A stretch of DNA of 64,000 bases, taken from the NCBI GenBank assembly GCA_036500345.1, contig DASYCE010000008.1:86176-150175 (forward strand), read 5' to 3'. The notes below the pieces were generated by a model. It was not told the origin of the DNA, did not search any database, and was given only the letters and a program-made list of their open reading frames with translations. This document shows positions 35,169 through 43,309 of this stretch, piece after piece (positions within the stretch are counted from its first letter, which is position 1; each line of letters opens with the position of its first letter). A program made the translations under genes and the position numbers. This DNA comes from Gemmatimonadales bacterium. GTDB lineage: Bacteria > Gemmatimonadota > Gemmatimonadetes > Gemmatimonadales > GWC2-71-9.

Positions 35169-35423
35169 ATGCTCGTCCTGAACCGGAAGGTTGGCGAGGC
35201 GATCGTCGTCGACGGCGACATCCGGATCGTGGTGATCTCGTCGGATCGTCGCGGCGTGCGCCTCGGGATCGAAGCGCCGCAGTCGACCAATATCCTGCGT
35301 GAGGAGTTGTTGAAGGAAGTTGAAGCGGAGAATCAGCGTGCCGGCGCCGGTGCCGCGGCGCTCGATTGGGTCGAGCGCCTGGCGCCGCTACCCGCTGCTC
35401 CGCCCGGAGCGGACCCGGTCTGA
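35169..35423 (+). CDS. csrA: carbon storage/translation regulator CsrA
   Basis: The 84-residue protein has the CsrA core [20 protein letters not shown] with [21 protein letters not shown], and a longer C-terminal tail with Ala/Pro. CsrA dimers bind GGA-loop hairpins in mRNA leaders. The fliC leader has such a hairpin, and the antagonist FliW is encoded at 5338. The 3' end overlaps the convergent kinase-like gene by 36 bp. Confidence 0.95.
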   Translation: MLVLNRKVGEAIVVDGDIRIVVISSDRRGVRLGIEAPQSTNILREELLKEVEAENQRAGAGAAALDWVERLAPLPAAPPGADPV

Positions 35424-36179
35424 GGTCCAGCGCGGCAACGAGAAGGTAAAGCGCGCGCCGCGACCGGTGCGCGATTCAGTCCGAAGCTCCCCGCCATTTC
35501 GCTGCACCAGCTCCCGTGCCACCGTGAGGCCGATGCCGAGGTGGCCGCTCGCCGCACGCGTCGTGGCAAAGGCGTCGAAGAGATGACGCTTCACCCGCGG
35601 CGCGATGCCGGGACCGTCATCTTCGACGGTGACATTGATCGACTGCGCCGTCCCCTCGATCTGGACGATCACCGCCGCCGCCTTCCGCCCCGTAACCGCT
35701 TCCGACGCATTCATCAGCAGCGCGAAGAGCACTTCCGCGATGTCGGTTGCATTCGCCTTCGCGGGTTGGAGATGCGGCTCGTGCTCGATCACGAATTGCG
35801 GGAGCGGACCCCAATGCCCGTGCATCAGCGCCACGGCGTTCTCGGCGATCACCGACATGTTCACCGGTCCTGAACCGGCATCATCGGTGAACCGCTCCAG
35901 CTCGTTGATCTGCTCGGTGAGCGAATGATCGGCGGTCGACATCGCCTGCACCACCTGCGACGGCAGCTCGCGAATCCGTCGCGAAGTGTCGTGCGCCAGC
36001 CCGACAACCTGGGCCACGCTGCGAAGGCGATCGGCCGCAGCACTCGCGATGATCTGCGCCATCCGCGCGCGATGCGCCGAATGCAGCACATCGAAGCGGG
36101 TCGACGCGGTGGTCTTTGACGTGGCGTAACGGGTCGGACGCTTGGGGCGGACTACAGACTTCCGGCGGGTACGCTTCAT
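35388..36179 (-). CDS. histidine kinase-like ATPase, cytoplasmic
   Basis: The protein has 263 residues from the ATG at 36179, overlapping the gene before by 4 bp. The C-terminal HATPase domain is intact: N box LLMNASEA, G1 VEDDGPGI, F box, and G2 [21 protein letters not shown]. The N-terminal 130 residues are helical and lack a clear HExRTPL histidine box; a His in [15 protein letters not shown] is the only weak candidate. There is no membrane or sensor domain. It may partner the FlrC-like regulator or the degenerate receiver next door. Confidence 0.8.
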   Translation of the reverse strand: MKRTRRKSVVRPKRPTRYATSKTTASTRFDVLHSAHRARMAQIIASAAADRLRSVAQVVGLAHDTSRRIRELPSQVVQAMSTADHSLTEQINELERFTDDAGSGPVNMSVIAENAVALMHGHWGPLPQFVIEHEPHLQPAKANATDIAEVLFALLMNASEAVTGRKAAAVIVQIEGTAQSINVTVEDDGPGIAPRVKRHLFDAFATTRAASGHLGIGLTVARELVQRNGGELRTESRTGRGARFTFSLPRWTSDRVRSGRSSG

Positions 36180-37324
36180 CGGTTGAGCCGCCTCGTCGCC
36201 ACCGCGTGTACGATCGGGTCGATTGCATGCCGCTCGGCGATCAGCCGCAGCGACGCCGGAGTAAGTACCGCCCCAGCTGACAGTAATTTGACCCCCGAAG
36301 ACGTACACAGGTCGTGAACAAGCATCAGCCCCTCCGTCAGGTGCTCTACCCTTAGCGGTTCGAAATCTGGTTCGGATGTGTGCGGGTCCTGTTGGGAGAC
36401 GACCAGGGCCAGTTCCGCCAGCACAGCCGGATCATAATATGTACCACTGTGTAACATCAACGATTCGATGGCGACTTGCGCTCCCCAGCGGCGGATCGCC
36501 CGAACCCAGAGGAAATCCCCGGTGGCGCGAAGAATCCGCGACCGCATCGGGATCTCCCCACGCTCGAGATGCACCAGCGAACCGCTTCCATCCCAGTTCG
36601 CCGCCATCCCGCCGATCAGCTTCGCAGTCCCGGTCAGCGCCGGAAGCCGGCTCAACAGCCCGGCCGACGCGGCCAGCACGCTCGGCGACACCGTTTCGAG
36701 CCGTGAAGCTGGCCCCGATTCGCTGAGCAGCCGGCCGATCTCGTGAAGCCTGGCCGCCCGGCGCATCTCCTCCAGCATCTCGGCCGGAACGTCGAGGCCG
36801 CGCGCCACCCGGAGCGACAGGCTAGCAAGTTCTTCGCCCCGGCGCTCCGCCGCAGGGTACGCCGCGTGGAGCAGCGCGACCAGGACGTCCTGGAGTTCGT
36901 CGACGGTGCGGTTCACCCGCTGGAATTCTTCAGCGGCAAGGGCGTTCACCGATCGTCGGCGCAGCAGCGCCTGCAGGCATGCCTGGACCTCTGCTGCGTG
37001 GACCGGTTCGGTCAGCACTGCGTCGGCATCCCAGGACCAGGCGTCGATCCGCGTCCCAAGTCCGTTCGGCCGCACCACGAGGACGAAGGCGACATCCGCC
37101 GGCGTGCGCCTGGTGCGCGCTTCGCGCAGCAGCTCGATCGCTGCCTCACCCGCGCTTCCCTCTGCGCAGACCACGGCGCGCAGCCCCGGCGTCTCCAGCG
37201 ATTCGATCGCGCGCGCCGCAGTCGTCGCGGTGCGCACCCTGAAGTCGCTTCGTGCCGTCAACTCGAACGCCAGCTGTTCGAGTCGCGCGGCATCGTCATC
37301 GACGATCAGGACGGCGTTCATCAT
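36176..37324 (-). CDS. degenerate receiver plus HD-GYP-like protein
   Basis: The protein has 382 residues. The N-terminal receiver fold begins VLIVDDDAAR, but the phosphoacceptor strand reads AVVCAEGS with no Asp, and the Lys-Pro switch pair reads TEPV. The C-terminal half resembles an HD-GYP domain (RRAARLHEIGRLL, NWDGSGS, RGEIPMRSRILRATGDF), with HD replaced by HE and GYP lost. It probably has no phosphodiesterase activity and acts by binding. It is cotranscribed with motAB. Confidence 0.75.
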   Translation of the reverse strand: MMNAVLIVDDDAARLEQLAFELTARSDFRVRTATTAARAIESLETPGLRAVVCAEGSAGEAAIELLREARTRRTPADVAFVLVVRPNGLGTRIDAWSWDADAVLTEPVHAAEVQACLQALLRRRSVNALAAEEFQRVNRTVDELQDVLVALLHAAYPAAERRGEELASLSLRVARGLDVPAEMLEEMRRAARLHEIGRLLSESGPASRLETVSPSVLAASAGLLSRLPALTGTAKLIGGMAANWDGSGSLVHLERGEIPMRSRILRATGDFLWVRAIRRWGAQVAIESLMLHSGTYYDPAVLAELALVVSQQDPHTSEPDFEPLRVEHLTEGLMLVHDLCTSSGVKLLSAGAVLTPASLRLIAERHAIDPIVHAVATRRLNR

Positions 37325-38136
37325 TTCTGCACCGCCACCTGATTGCTTCCTGCAGGCGTTGCGGCTGCTGCCGAATCAGGAACGTTCACCATGATGGTGA
37401 TGCGACGATTCTGCGGCGCGAACGGGTCGGCAGGAATTCGCGGATCGCGATCGGCGAGGCCGCGCACGGCGAGGATCTGTTTCTCGATCACTCCGCCGCT
37501 CCGCAGCAGGCGGCGCGCGGCGTTGGCGCGGTCGGCCGATAGCTCCCAGTTGCCGTAGTTCACGTCGTTGGAAAACTGATGCGCGTCGGTGTGACCTTCC
37601 ACGATCACCGGATACTGCGCATTCGCCAGCACCGATCCGATCGCTTCGATCAGCGTCTCGGCCCGCGGAAGCGGCCGCGCGCTCCCGCTGGCGAAGAAGA
37701 CATCCGACGAATCTTCCAGCAGCGAGATCCGCAGCCCGTCTGGCGTGATTTCTATCGCGACATGGCCGTTGAGCGCCGCGAGCGAGCTGTTCGATTCGAG
37801 CGCGTTCTTCACCTGTTCACTCAGGCGCAGCAGCTTGTCGCGCTTCCCGTCGGCGGGCTGGATCTGCACCGTCGGCTTGGTCGGGAGCGCGGTCTGCCCC
37901 TGTCCCGGCATCACCGACGTGCCGAATTCATTGGCGCGGCCGAGCGGATCCTGGAAATACCCCGCGATCGCGGCGCGCACATCCGAGCTCTGCGTGATCA
38001 GCCAGAGGACCAGGAAGAGCGCCATCATCGCCGTCATGAAGTCCGCGAAGGCGACCTTCCATGCACCGCCGTGGTGGGCCTTGTGCACCCTCTTGCGGCG
38101 GACGATGTGAATCACCTGCTCGCGGTTGCTCTTCAC
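37321..38136 (-). CDS. motB: flagellar stator protein MotB
   Basis: The protein has 271 residues. A short basic N-terminus is followed by the plug/membrane segment with the ion-binding Asp: GAWKVAFADFMTAMMALFLVLWL. The C-terminal OmpA-like peptidoglycan-binding domain has YPVIVEGHTDAHQF and NYGNWELSADRANAARRLL. MotB anchors the stator to the cell wall. Overlap with motA is 4 bp. Confidence 0.96.
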   Translation of the reverse strand: MKSNREQVIHIVRRKRVHKAHHGGAWKVAFADFMTAMMALFLVLWLITQSSDVRAAIAGYFQDPLGRANEFGTSVMPGQGQTALPTKPTVQIQPADGKRDKLLRLSEQVKNALESNSSLAALNGHVAIEITPDGLRISLLEDSSDVFFASGSARPLPRAETLIEAIGSVLANAQYPVIVEGHTDAHQFSNDVNYGNWELSADRANAARRLLRSGGVIEKQILAVRGLADRDPRIPADPFAPQNRRITIMVNVPDSAAAATPAGSNQVAVQK

Positions 38137-39002
38137 GCGGCCTTCTCAAGGCGGGTCGTCTTGACCGCGGTCTCCATGTCGACAAAGGTCGGACGGTCGC
38201 CGGCGGTGATCGCCTTCCGTGCGAACTCCACCGCCACCATCGGCGGCAGATTCTTCGCGAAGGCGACAGTGCCGGCCTTGAAGACGAAGTAGAGTCGCGA
38301 CTCGTCGGCGTTGCGCGCTTCCATGTTCGACGCGATCGGCGAGATGAAGCCGTACGACAGGAGAATGCCGAGGAAGGTGCCGACGAGCGCCGAGGCGACG
38401 TGATGACCGATCTGCTCGATCGGCCCGCCGAGACTCTGCATCGTCACCACGATGCCGAGCACCGCGGCGACGATCCCGATCCCGGGGAGCGCGTCGGCGA
38501 GGCGTTGCAGCGCCTGGACCGTCTTCTCGTCCGACTCGTGATGGACTTCGATCTCCATCTCGAGCATCGATTCGAGGTCGAACGCCGGGACGCTTCCCAC
38601 CAGCACCGTCCTGAGCGCGTCGCAGAGGAATTCCACCGCATGGTGGTAGGCGAGGACCTGCGGGTAGCGCTTGAAGACGATCGACTGATCGGGCTGTTCG
38701 ATATGCGACTCGATCGCGATCACCCCGTCGCGCCGCGCCAGCTGAAAGAGCTCGAAGAGGAGCTTGAGGGCGTCGAGGTAGAGCGGCTTCATCGACCCGC
38801 TCGGCTTCATCACCTTGGGGAGCTTCTGGACCAGCATCTTGAGGACCGCCGGCGGTGTTGAAATCAGCACCGTTCCGACCCCGGTCCCGCAGATCACGAT
38901 CCATTCCGACCACGCCAGCAGGACGGCAAACGGGCCGCCGGCCAGGGCGAATCCGCCGAAAACCGCCACCATCACGACTATGAACCCAACGATCGCGTTC
39001 AC
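38133..39002 (-). CDS. motA: flagellar stator protein MotA
   Basis: The protein has 289 residues with four membrane helices: the first two are near residues 1-50 and the last two include LPGIGIVAAVLGIVVTMQSLGG and VASALVGTFLGILLSYGFISPIA. The cytoplasmic loop has conserved charged residues. MotA/B conduct ions to turn the rotor. A sigma-28 promoter lies 38 bases upstream of the ATG. Confidence 0.96.
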   Translation of the reverse strand: MNAIVGFIVVMVAVFGGFALAGGPFAVLLAWSEWIVICGTGVGTVLISTPPAVLKMLVQKLPKVMKPSGSMKPLYLDALKLLFELFQLARRDGVIAIESHIEQPDQSIVFKRYPQVLAYHHAVEFLCDALRTVLVGSVPAFDLESMLEMEIEVHHESDEKTVQALQRLADALPGIGIVAAVLGIVVTMQSLGGPIEQIGHHVASALVGTFLGILLSYGFISPIASNMEARNADESRLYFVFKAGTVAFAKNLPPMVAVEFARKAITAGDRPTFVDMETAVKTTRLEKAA

Positions 39003-39039
39003 GCCCGGGCTCCAGTCGCCGAGGAAGAAGGTCGGCTCA

Positions 39040-39066
39040 TTATCGGCCGGATTCTCCCGACTATTA
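39040..39066 (-). promoter_or_regulatory. sigma-28 promoter of motA-motB operon
   Basis: The minus strand reads TAAT, 15 bases, GCCGATAA, the closest match to the sigma-28 consensus in the window. It should drive motA, motB and the two signalling genes behind them. Confidence 0.8.
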
Positions 39067-39166
39067 CTGAGAGCTGCCTATTGTAGGAATGCCGCGCGGG
39101 GCCTACGCTTCATGCTGATCACAGACAGCGAGCGAGCTGGACACGGACACCACCACAGGGGGAGTC

Positions 39167-40267
39167 GTGGACATCGTCGAGGTCTTCAAGAAGTCACTCA
39201 ATATCGCCAACGACCGGTCGGCGTCGGACATTCACGTCAGCGCCGGCGGACCGCTCCGGATGCGCGTCACCGGCGAGGTCATCCCCTTCGAGGACTGTCC
39301 ATCGCTCACGCCGGAAGATGCCGAGGCGATCGGGCGCGAGATCCTGATCAATTCGCGCAAGGCGAACGAGAAGAACGTCGACGAAATACTCCGCCTCCTC
39401 ACCGAGCTGGATTGCTCCTACTCGTTCCCCGGGCGCGGCCGCTATCGCGTCAACCTCTGTTCGCAGCGCGGTTCGCTCTCCGCCGTCCTCCGCGCCATCC
39501 CCGACGTCATCCCCACCTTCGAGCAGCTCGGTCTCCCCGAAGTCCTCCGCGACATCGCGATGGAAGACCGCGGCATGATCCTGGTGACCGGCACGACGGG
39601 AAGCGGGAAGACATCGACGCTCGCGTCGATGGTGGGATACGTCAATGAGCGGAAGGCGCGGAAGGTCGTCACGATCGAGGATCCGATTGAGTACCTCCAC
39701 CGCGACCTCAAGTCGGTGGTCATCCAGCGCGAACTTGGTAACGACACCGATGGCTTCGAACCGGCGCTTCGTGCCGCGCTGCGCCAGGACCCCGACATCA
39801 TCATGATCGGCGAGATGCGCGATCGGATCACGATCGACATCGCGCTCAAGGCCGCCGAGACCGGCCACCTCATCTTCTCGACGTTGCACACTACCGACGC
39901 ACCGCGCGCGGTCACGCGCCTTGCGGCGGTCTTCGAGCCGAGCGAACAGTTGAGTGTGCGGAAGCGGCTCTCCGAAGTGCTCAAGGCGGTGGTGTCGCAG
40001 CGGCTCCTACCCCGCGCCGACGGGGTGAAGCGCGTCCTGGCGATGGAAGTGATGCGCAACACGCCGGCGATCGAGGAGTGCATTGCCGATCCCGACAAGA
40101 CGATGATGATGCACGAGTTCATCTCGCAGGGCGGACCGGCGTACGGCATGCAGACCTTCGACCAGCATCTCACCGAACTCTACAACACCGGGGCGATCTC
40201 CCGCGAGGTCGCCATCTCCGCCTCAGCTTCCCCCGCCGACTTCGAGCGGAATCTGCAGTTCCAGTAA
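39167..40267 (+). CDS. PilT/PilU-family twitching ATPase
   Basis: The protein has 366 residues with a GTG start. It has an N-terminal PAS-like part (SASDIHVSAGGPLRMRVTGEVIPF), Walker A GTTGSGKTSTLASM, the Asp box ITIEDPIEYLH-type (VVTIEDPIEYLH), Walker B DPDIIMIGEMRD and His box TGHLIFSTLHTTDA. It powers retraction of type IV pili. The third-position GEMRD differs slightly from GEMRD/GELRD variants that are all known. No pilus genes are near, so its partner machine is elsewhere. Confidence 0.93.
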   Translation: MDIVEVFKKSLNIANDRSASDIHVSAGGPLRMRVTGEVIPFEDCPSLTPEDAEAIGREILINSRKANEKNVDEILRLLTELDCSYSFPGRGRYRVNLCSQRGSLSAVLRAIPDVIPTFEQLGLPEVLRDIAMEDRGMILVTGTTGSGKTSTLASMVGYVNERKARKVVTIEDPIEYLHRDLKSVVIQRELGNDTDGFEPALRAALRQDPDIIMIGEMRDRITIDIALKAAETGHLIFSTLHTTDAPRAVTRLAAVFEPSEQLSVRKRLSEVLKAVVSQRLLPRADGVKRVLAMEVMRNTPAIEECIADPDKTMMMHEFISQGGPAYGMQTFDQHLTELYNTGAISREVAISASASPADFERNLQFQ

Positions 40268-40269
40268 TG

Positions 40270-40451
40270 TCATCCCGAGCGTAGCGAGGGATCGGCCCGC
40301 CCGCGCTTCGCTCGCCGGGGGGAACCGGCCATTCGGAGCGCCGGAACTCGCGCGCGCCGATTTACCACGATCGCTGTTCCTGAAAGAGGCGCGCGCTCAG
40401 ACACCCGGCGCTTCCTGCTGGCCGGCCCCCCGGCCTCGCTTGCGCGCGGGG
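40270..40451 (-). repeat. dispersed palindromic element, copy A (inverted)
   Basis: After a short hairpin repeat (ATCCCGAGCGTAGCGAGGGAT, broken here as ATCCCGAGC/GCGAGGGAT) at 40272-40292, the stretch 40296-40451 is the reverse complement of copies at 41178 and 42651. Shared landmarks are GCGAGGCCGGGGGGCCGGCC at one end, CGGGTGTCTGAGCGCGCGCC in the middle and GGCCGGTTCCCCCCGGCGAG at the other end. The ends are imperfect inverted repeats of each other. No ORF is convincing here. Confidence 0.7.
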
Positions 40452-40555
40452 TCGAAGTGTAGGATCGCCGCGAAACCAGGCCCCACCGCATTTTCGTGTA
40501 CCCGCGCGCAGCATCGACCTCGGTACTGTGCTATCGTCCCTGACCAGGCGGGCCG

Positions 40556-40996
40556 GTGCCGATTACAGCAAAGCTTTCACGCAACTTCCACGGTAAGCTG
40601 GGCGATGATGCCGCCAACGAACTCGTGAGCTGGCTCAATACGGTCGACGAGGACCTTCGCTCACAGCTTCGCGAGTTGAACGAGCAGAACTTTGCTCGCT
40701 TCGACGCCAAGCTGGACCAGCGATTTTCCGCGTTGGACAAACGATTTGCCGCCCAGGACGAGCGATTCGCCGCGTTGGGGGGAAAATTCGCGGTGCTCGA
40801 GGAGCGCCTTGACGGAAAGTTCTCCGCCCTCGACTGGAAGTTCACCGCGCTCGAGGAAAGGTTTGCGACGCACCAAGCAAGAATCGACGGCACGCTCGCG
40901 ACATTCGAATCTCGGATGATTCGTTGGATGTTCATCTTCTGGAGCGGCACCATGGTGTCGACGGTCGGCTTGGTCTGGGCAATCGTGCGTCGGTAG
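40556..40996 (+). CDS. coiled-coil repeat protein with C-terminal membrane helix
   Basis: The 146-residue protein (GTG start) has an N-terminal domain (SRNFHGKLGDDAANELVSWLNTVD). This is followed by about seven near-heptad repeats of the type F-x-A-L-[DE]-x-[KR]-F, such as KLDQRFSALDKRFAAQDERF, predicted to form a long parallel coiled coil. A C-terminal helix (MFIFWSGTMVSTVGLVWAI) anchors it in the membrane. Related small proteins occur next to repeats in many environmental genomes. The function is unknown. Confidence 0.75.
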   Translation: MPITAKLSRNFHGKLGDDAANELVSWLNTVDEDLRSQLRELNEQNFARFDAKLDQRFSALDKRFAAQDERFAALGGKFAVLEERLDGKFSALDWKFTALEERFATHQARIDGTLATFESRMIRWMFIFWSGTMVSTVGLVWAIVRR

Positions 40997-41177
40997 GATG
41001 TCTGGAAGGCGGCGAATCGCTCGACGAATTCCTTCGCCAATTCCCCTCCGTCACTCGAGCCGGGGCAATCTCTGCGCTCGAACTGACTCGGGAGATGGTC
41101 TTAGCTAGTGCGCGTCCTTCTTGACGAAAATCTCCCGCACGACCCTGCAGTCCCATCAAATCGCCTCACGCAGGCGC

Positions 41178-41470
41178 ACGCGCGTAAGCGAGGCCGGGGG
41201 GCCGGCCAGCAGGAGCGCGTCGGGTGTCTGAGCGCGCGCCTTTTTACTGCATCAGGATCGTAGTGCTTCGGCGCGCGCGAGTTCCGACGCCTCCAATGGT
41301 CGGTTCCCCCCGGCGAGCGCGCCGCGGGCGCGCGCAACTTCCGACGGCCTCCAATGGCCGGTTCCCCCCGGCGAGCCCTTCGATAAGCTCAGGGCGAGCG
41401 CGCCGCGGGCGCGCGCAACTTCCGACGGCCTCCAATGGTCGGTTCCCCCCGGCGAGCTAAGCGCGGGGGG
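41178..41470 (+). repeat. dispersed palindromic element, copy B with internal triplication
   Basis: This copy holds the same landmarks as copies A and C, but its right arm (CGCGCGCAACTTCCGACGG to CCCCCCGGCGAGC) is repeated three times at about 41271-41327, 41328-41375 and 41409-41458. The second and third arms are separated by an insertion CCTTCGATAAGCTCAGGG. A lone inverted end lies at 41479-41512. The region 40997-41534 has no convincing gene. Confidence 0.7.
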
Positions 41471-41534
41471 TCATACGACCAACCCCCCGGCCTCGCTCGT
41501 GGGCGGCGCCGGAGGGTGATTGAGGCAAGCGGTA

Positions 41535-41609
41535 CTAGTGACTGAGCAGCGCGATCAGGATGATGATCGGAATCGGCACGCCCAGGAGCCACAGGAGAAT
41601 CGATCGCAT
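41535..41609 (-). CDS. 24-residue hydrophobic microprotein
   Basis: The ATG at 41609 opens MRSILLWLLGVPIPIIILI followed by ALLSH and a TAG stop. It forms one membrane helix with a Pro-kinked centre. Tiny ORFs of this type (LLWLLGxPIPIIIL) recur in many bacterial genomes, which is why I list it. It lies 15 bp after the membrane-protein gene on the same strand and is likely cotranscribed. Confidence 0.5.
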   Translation of the reverse strand: MRSILLWLLGVPIPIIILIALLSH

Positions 41610-41624
41610 ATTGCCCCCGAGAGG

Positions 41625-42521
41625 TTAGAGGAGAATCACGTTGTCGCGCTGCCTGCCACCGATCGTCGCAGCCACGCTGGAGAAGAACGCCCCCGCGAGA
41701 ATCGCCACGAAGATCCAGAGCAGCGAATGCGCCGTCGCCTTGCGCACGGCATCCGCATGCTGCTGCGCCATCCCGAACACCTGGCCGACCCGCCGCTCCG
41801 CATCACCCGCTGCGACGCCAGTGCGCCGAGCGACGACGGAACCGAGATAGCTCTTATCGGCCGGGGGCATTTCACCTTCCGCCAGCGCCTTCGTGAAGAT
41901 CCGCCCCGCCTCGGCACGAACCACGGCGTTGTTCGAATCGGATGCCGCCGAAGCCGCCGGAGCCGCGACGGTCGCTGAGTCCGTCGCCCCGGCCGCGGGT
42001 GTCGCCGATGCCGTCCCGCGGAAGAGCATGTCGACGTAGTACTGATTCCCGGCGCTCGCCGCGTTCGCCTCTGCGGCGGGTGCGGGCGATGCGAGGGCTG
42101 CGCCGGCCATCACTGCGGCAGCGGTCGTCAGGAACGCCGCGGTCGCCACCAGCGCCAATCCCCAGGAGAGCAAGCCGTGAGCGGTATCGCGGAAGTACAC
42201 CTCGTCGCCGTGGATCGTCGGCCAGCGGGAACGCAGCCGGCCGGCGATGTACCCGCCGAGCGACCCGCTCAGCACCTGCATCACGATCAGCCACACGATC
42301 GCGCCGATCGCGATGGTGGTGGTGGATGCGCCGAGTCGCGACCACGGCGACACCGCCGACAGCCCGAGCCCGGTGCCGAGGGAGAGGAGGATCAGGTCGA
42401 GCGCGGCGGTGGCGACCGCGCCTGCGATCACCGCGGCCCAAGCCACTCCCGACGCGTTGGGGCTCGATGCGGCGTCCGCATCCGTCATGACCGCCGGCCC
42501 TAATTCGATGATTTCTTCCAC
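41625..42521 (-). CDS. membrane protein of unknown function
   Basis: The protein has 298 residues with about four membrane helices: GVAWAAVIAGAVATAALDLILLSLGTGLGL followed by SAVSPW, TTIAIGAIVWLIVMQVLSGSLGGYIAG, SWGLALVATAAFLTTAAAVMAGAA and SLLWIFVAILAGAFFSSVAATIGG. A long Ala/Ser-rich extracytoplasmic loop (about residues 145-200) lies between helices three and four. It resembles a family of Ala-rich hypothetical membrane proteins; no function is known. A start at the second Met (residue 12) is also possible. Confidence 0.75.
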   Translation of the reverse strand: MEEIIELGPAVMTDADAASSPNASGVAWAAVIAGAVATAALDLILLSLGTGLGLSAVSPWSRLGASTTTIAIGAIVWLIVMQVLSGSLGGYIAGRLRSRWPTIHGDEVYFRDTAHGLLSWGLALVATAAFLTTAAAVMAGAALASPAPAAEANAASAGNQYYVDMLFRGTASATPAAGATDSATVAAPAASAASDSNNAVVRAEAGRIFTKALAEGEMPPADKSYLGSVVARRTGVAAGDAERRVGQVFGMAQQHADAVRKATAHSLLWIFVAILAGAFFSSVAATIGGRQRDNVILL

Positions 42522-42650
42522 GGGTTCCGTCCTGTCATCGTGATGTTTGACGAGCGTTGCATCGTCTTCGGTGCAGTTACGGAGCAGTTACGAAACACAA
42601 ACGACGTGGATCAATCGATAGACTGCACAACACACGTACACCTCGCCGGC

Positions 42651-42799
42651 CCGCGCGTCAGCGAGGCCGGGGGACCGGCCAGCAGGGGCGCCGGGTGTCT
42701 GAGCGCGCGCCTATAAGTGGTTTGGCGATCTGTGAAGTGCGGCGCGCGCGAGTTCCGGCGCGCCGAATGGCCGGTTCCCCCGGCGAGCGCAGCGCGGGC
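42651..42799 (+). repeat. dispersed palindromic element, copy C
   Basis: This is the cleanest copy, about 150 bases, in the same orientation as copy B and inverted to copy A. The ends GCGAGGCCGGGGGACCGGCC and GGCCGGTTCCCCCGGCGAGC are inverted repeats. The centre has CTGAGCGCGCGCC and GGCGCGCGCGAGTTCC, also inverted. It ends 9 bp before the stop of the DUF983-like gene. Confidence 0.7.
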
Positions 42800-42808
42800 C
42801 CCACAGGA

Positions 42809-43162
42809 CTACTTGGACTGCGGCCGGAGCGTCAGATCGAGCGCCAGATACAGGGTCTTGCTGAACGGAAAAAGGACCAGCGGCCCCGCGATCATGAGGA
42901 TGACGCCGGCCCACTCCAGCGTCCTCCACGGTGGGTTCGGCCAGGTCATCGCCAGCGCCAGCACGAACAGCCCCGCGAACAACGCGAACAGCACCGTGAT
43001 CCCGATGAAGTACGAGCCGACCTGATAGCCCGACTCGTCGCGATTGAGGTCGAGATCGCAGTTGGGGCAGCGGTCCCTAAAGCGAAACCACGAGATCATG
43101 ATGTCACTGTTGCCACAGCGCGGACAGCGAAGGAGAAGCGCTCGCATGAAGTTCCTGATCAT
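42809..43162 (-). CDS. DUF983-like zinc-ribbon membrane protein
   Basis: The protein has 117 residues from the ATG at 43162. A four-Cys ribbon, LLRCPRCGNSD and RDRCPNCDLDLNRDESG, precedes two membrane helices (YFIGITVLFALFAGLFVLALA and WAGVILMIAGPLVLFPF). This is the plan of DUF983 proteins, whose role is unknown. A longer start at 43285 is possible but adds 41 residues without family character. Confidence 0.75.
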   Translation of the reverse strand: MIRNFMRALLLRCPRCGNSDIMISWFRFRDRCPNCDLDLNRDESGYQVGSYFIGITVLFALFAGLFVLALAMTWPNPPWRTLEWAGVILMIAGPLVLFPFSKTLYLALDLTLRPQSK

Positions 43163-43309
43163 ATCGAAATATCGCACCGAACCGTTTTCGCTGTGGCCAC
43201 TTACGGTCGTGCGCGCGAATTGCGGTGCGGCGTCTTCTGCGCTGAGGCGCGACCACAACATTGTGCGCGCCCGTTCGGATGACATCTCGATACCTCAATG
43301 GAGCAGACC

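Noticed and set aside
41271..41458. Three tandem arms that look like a CRISPR-like repeat
   Set aside because: There are no unique spacers of even size; they are arm duplications of a palindromic element.
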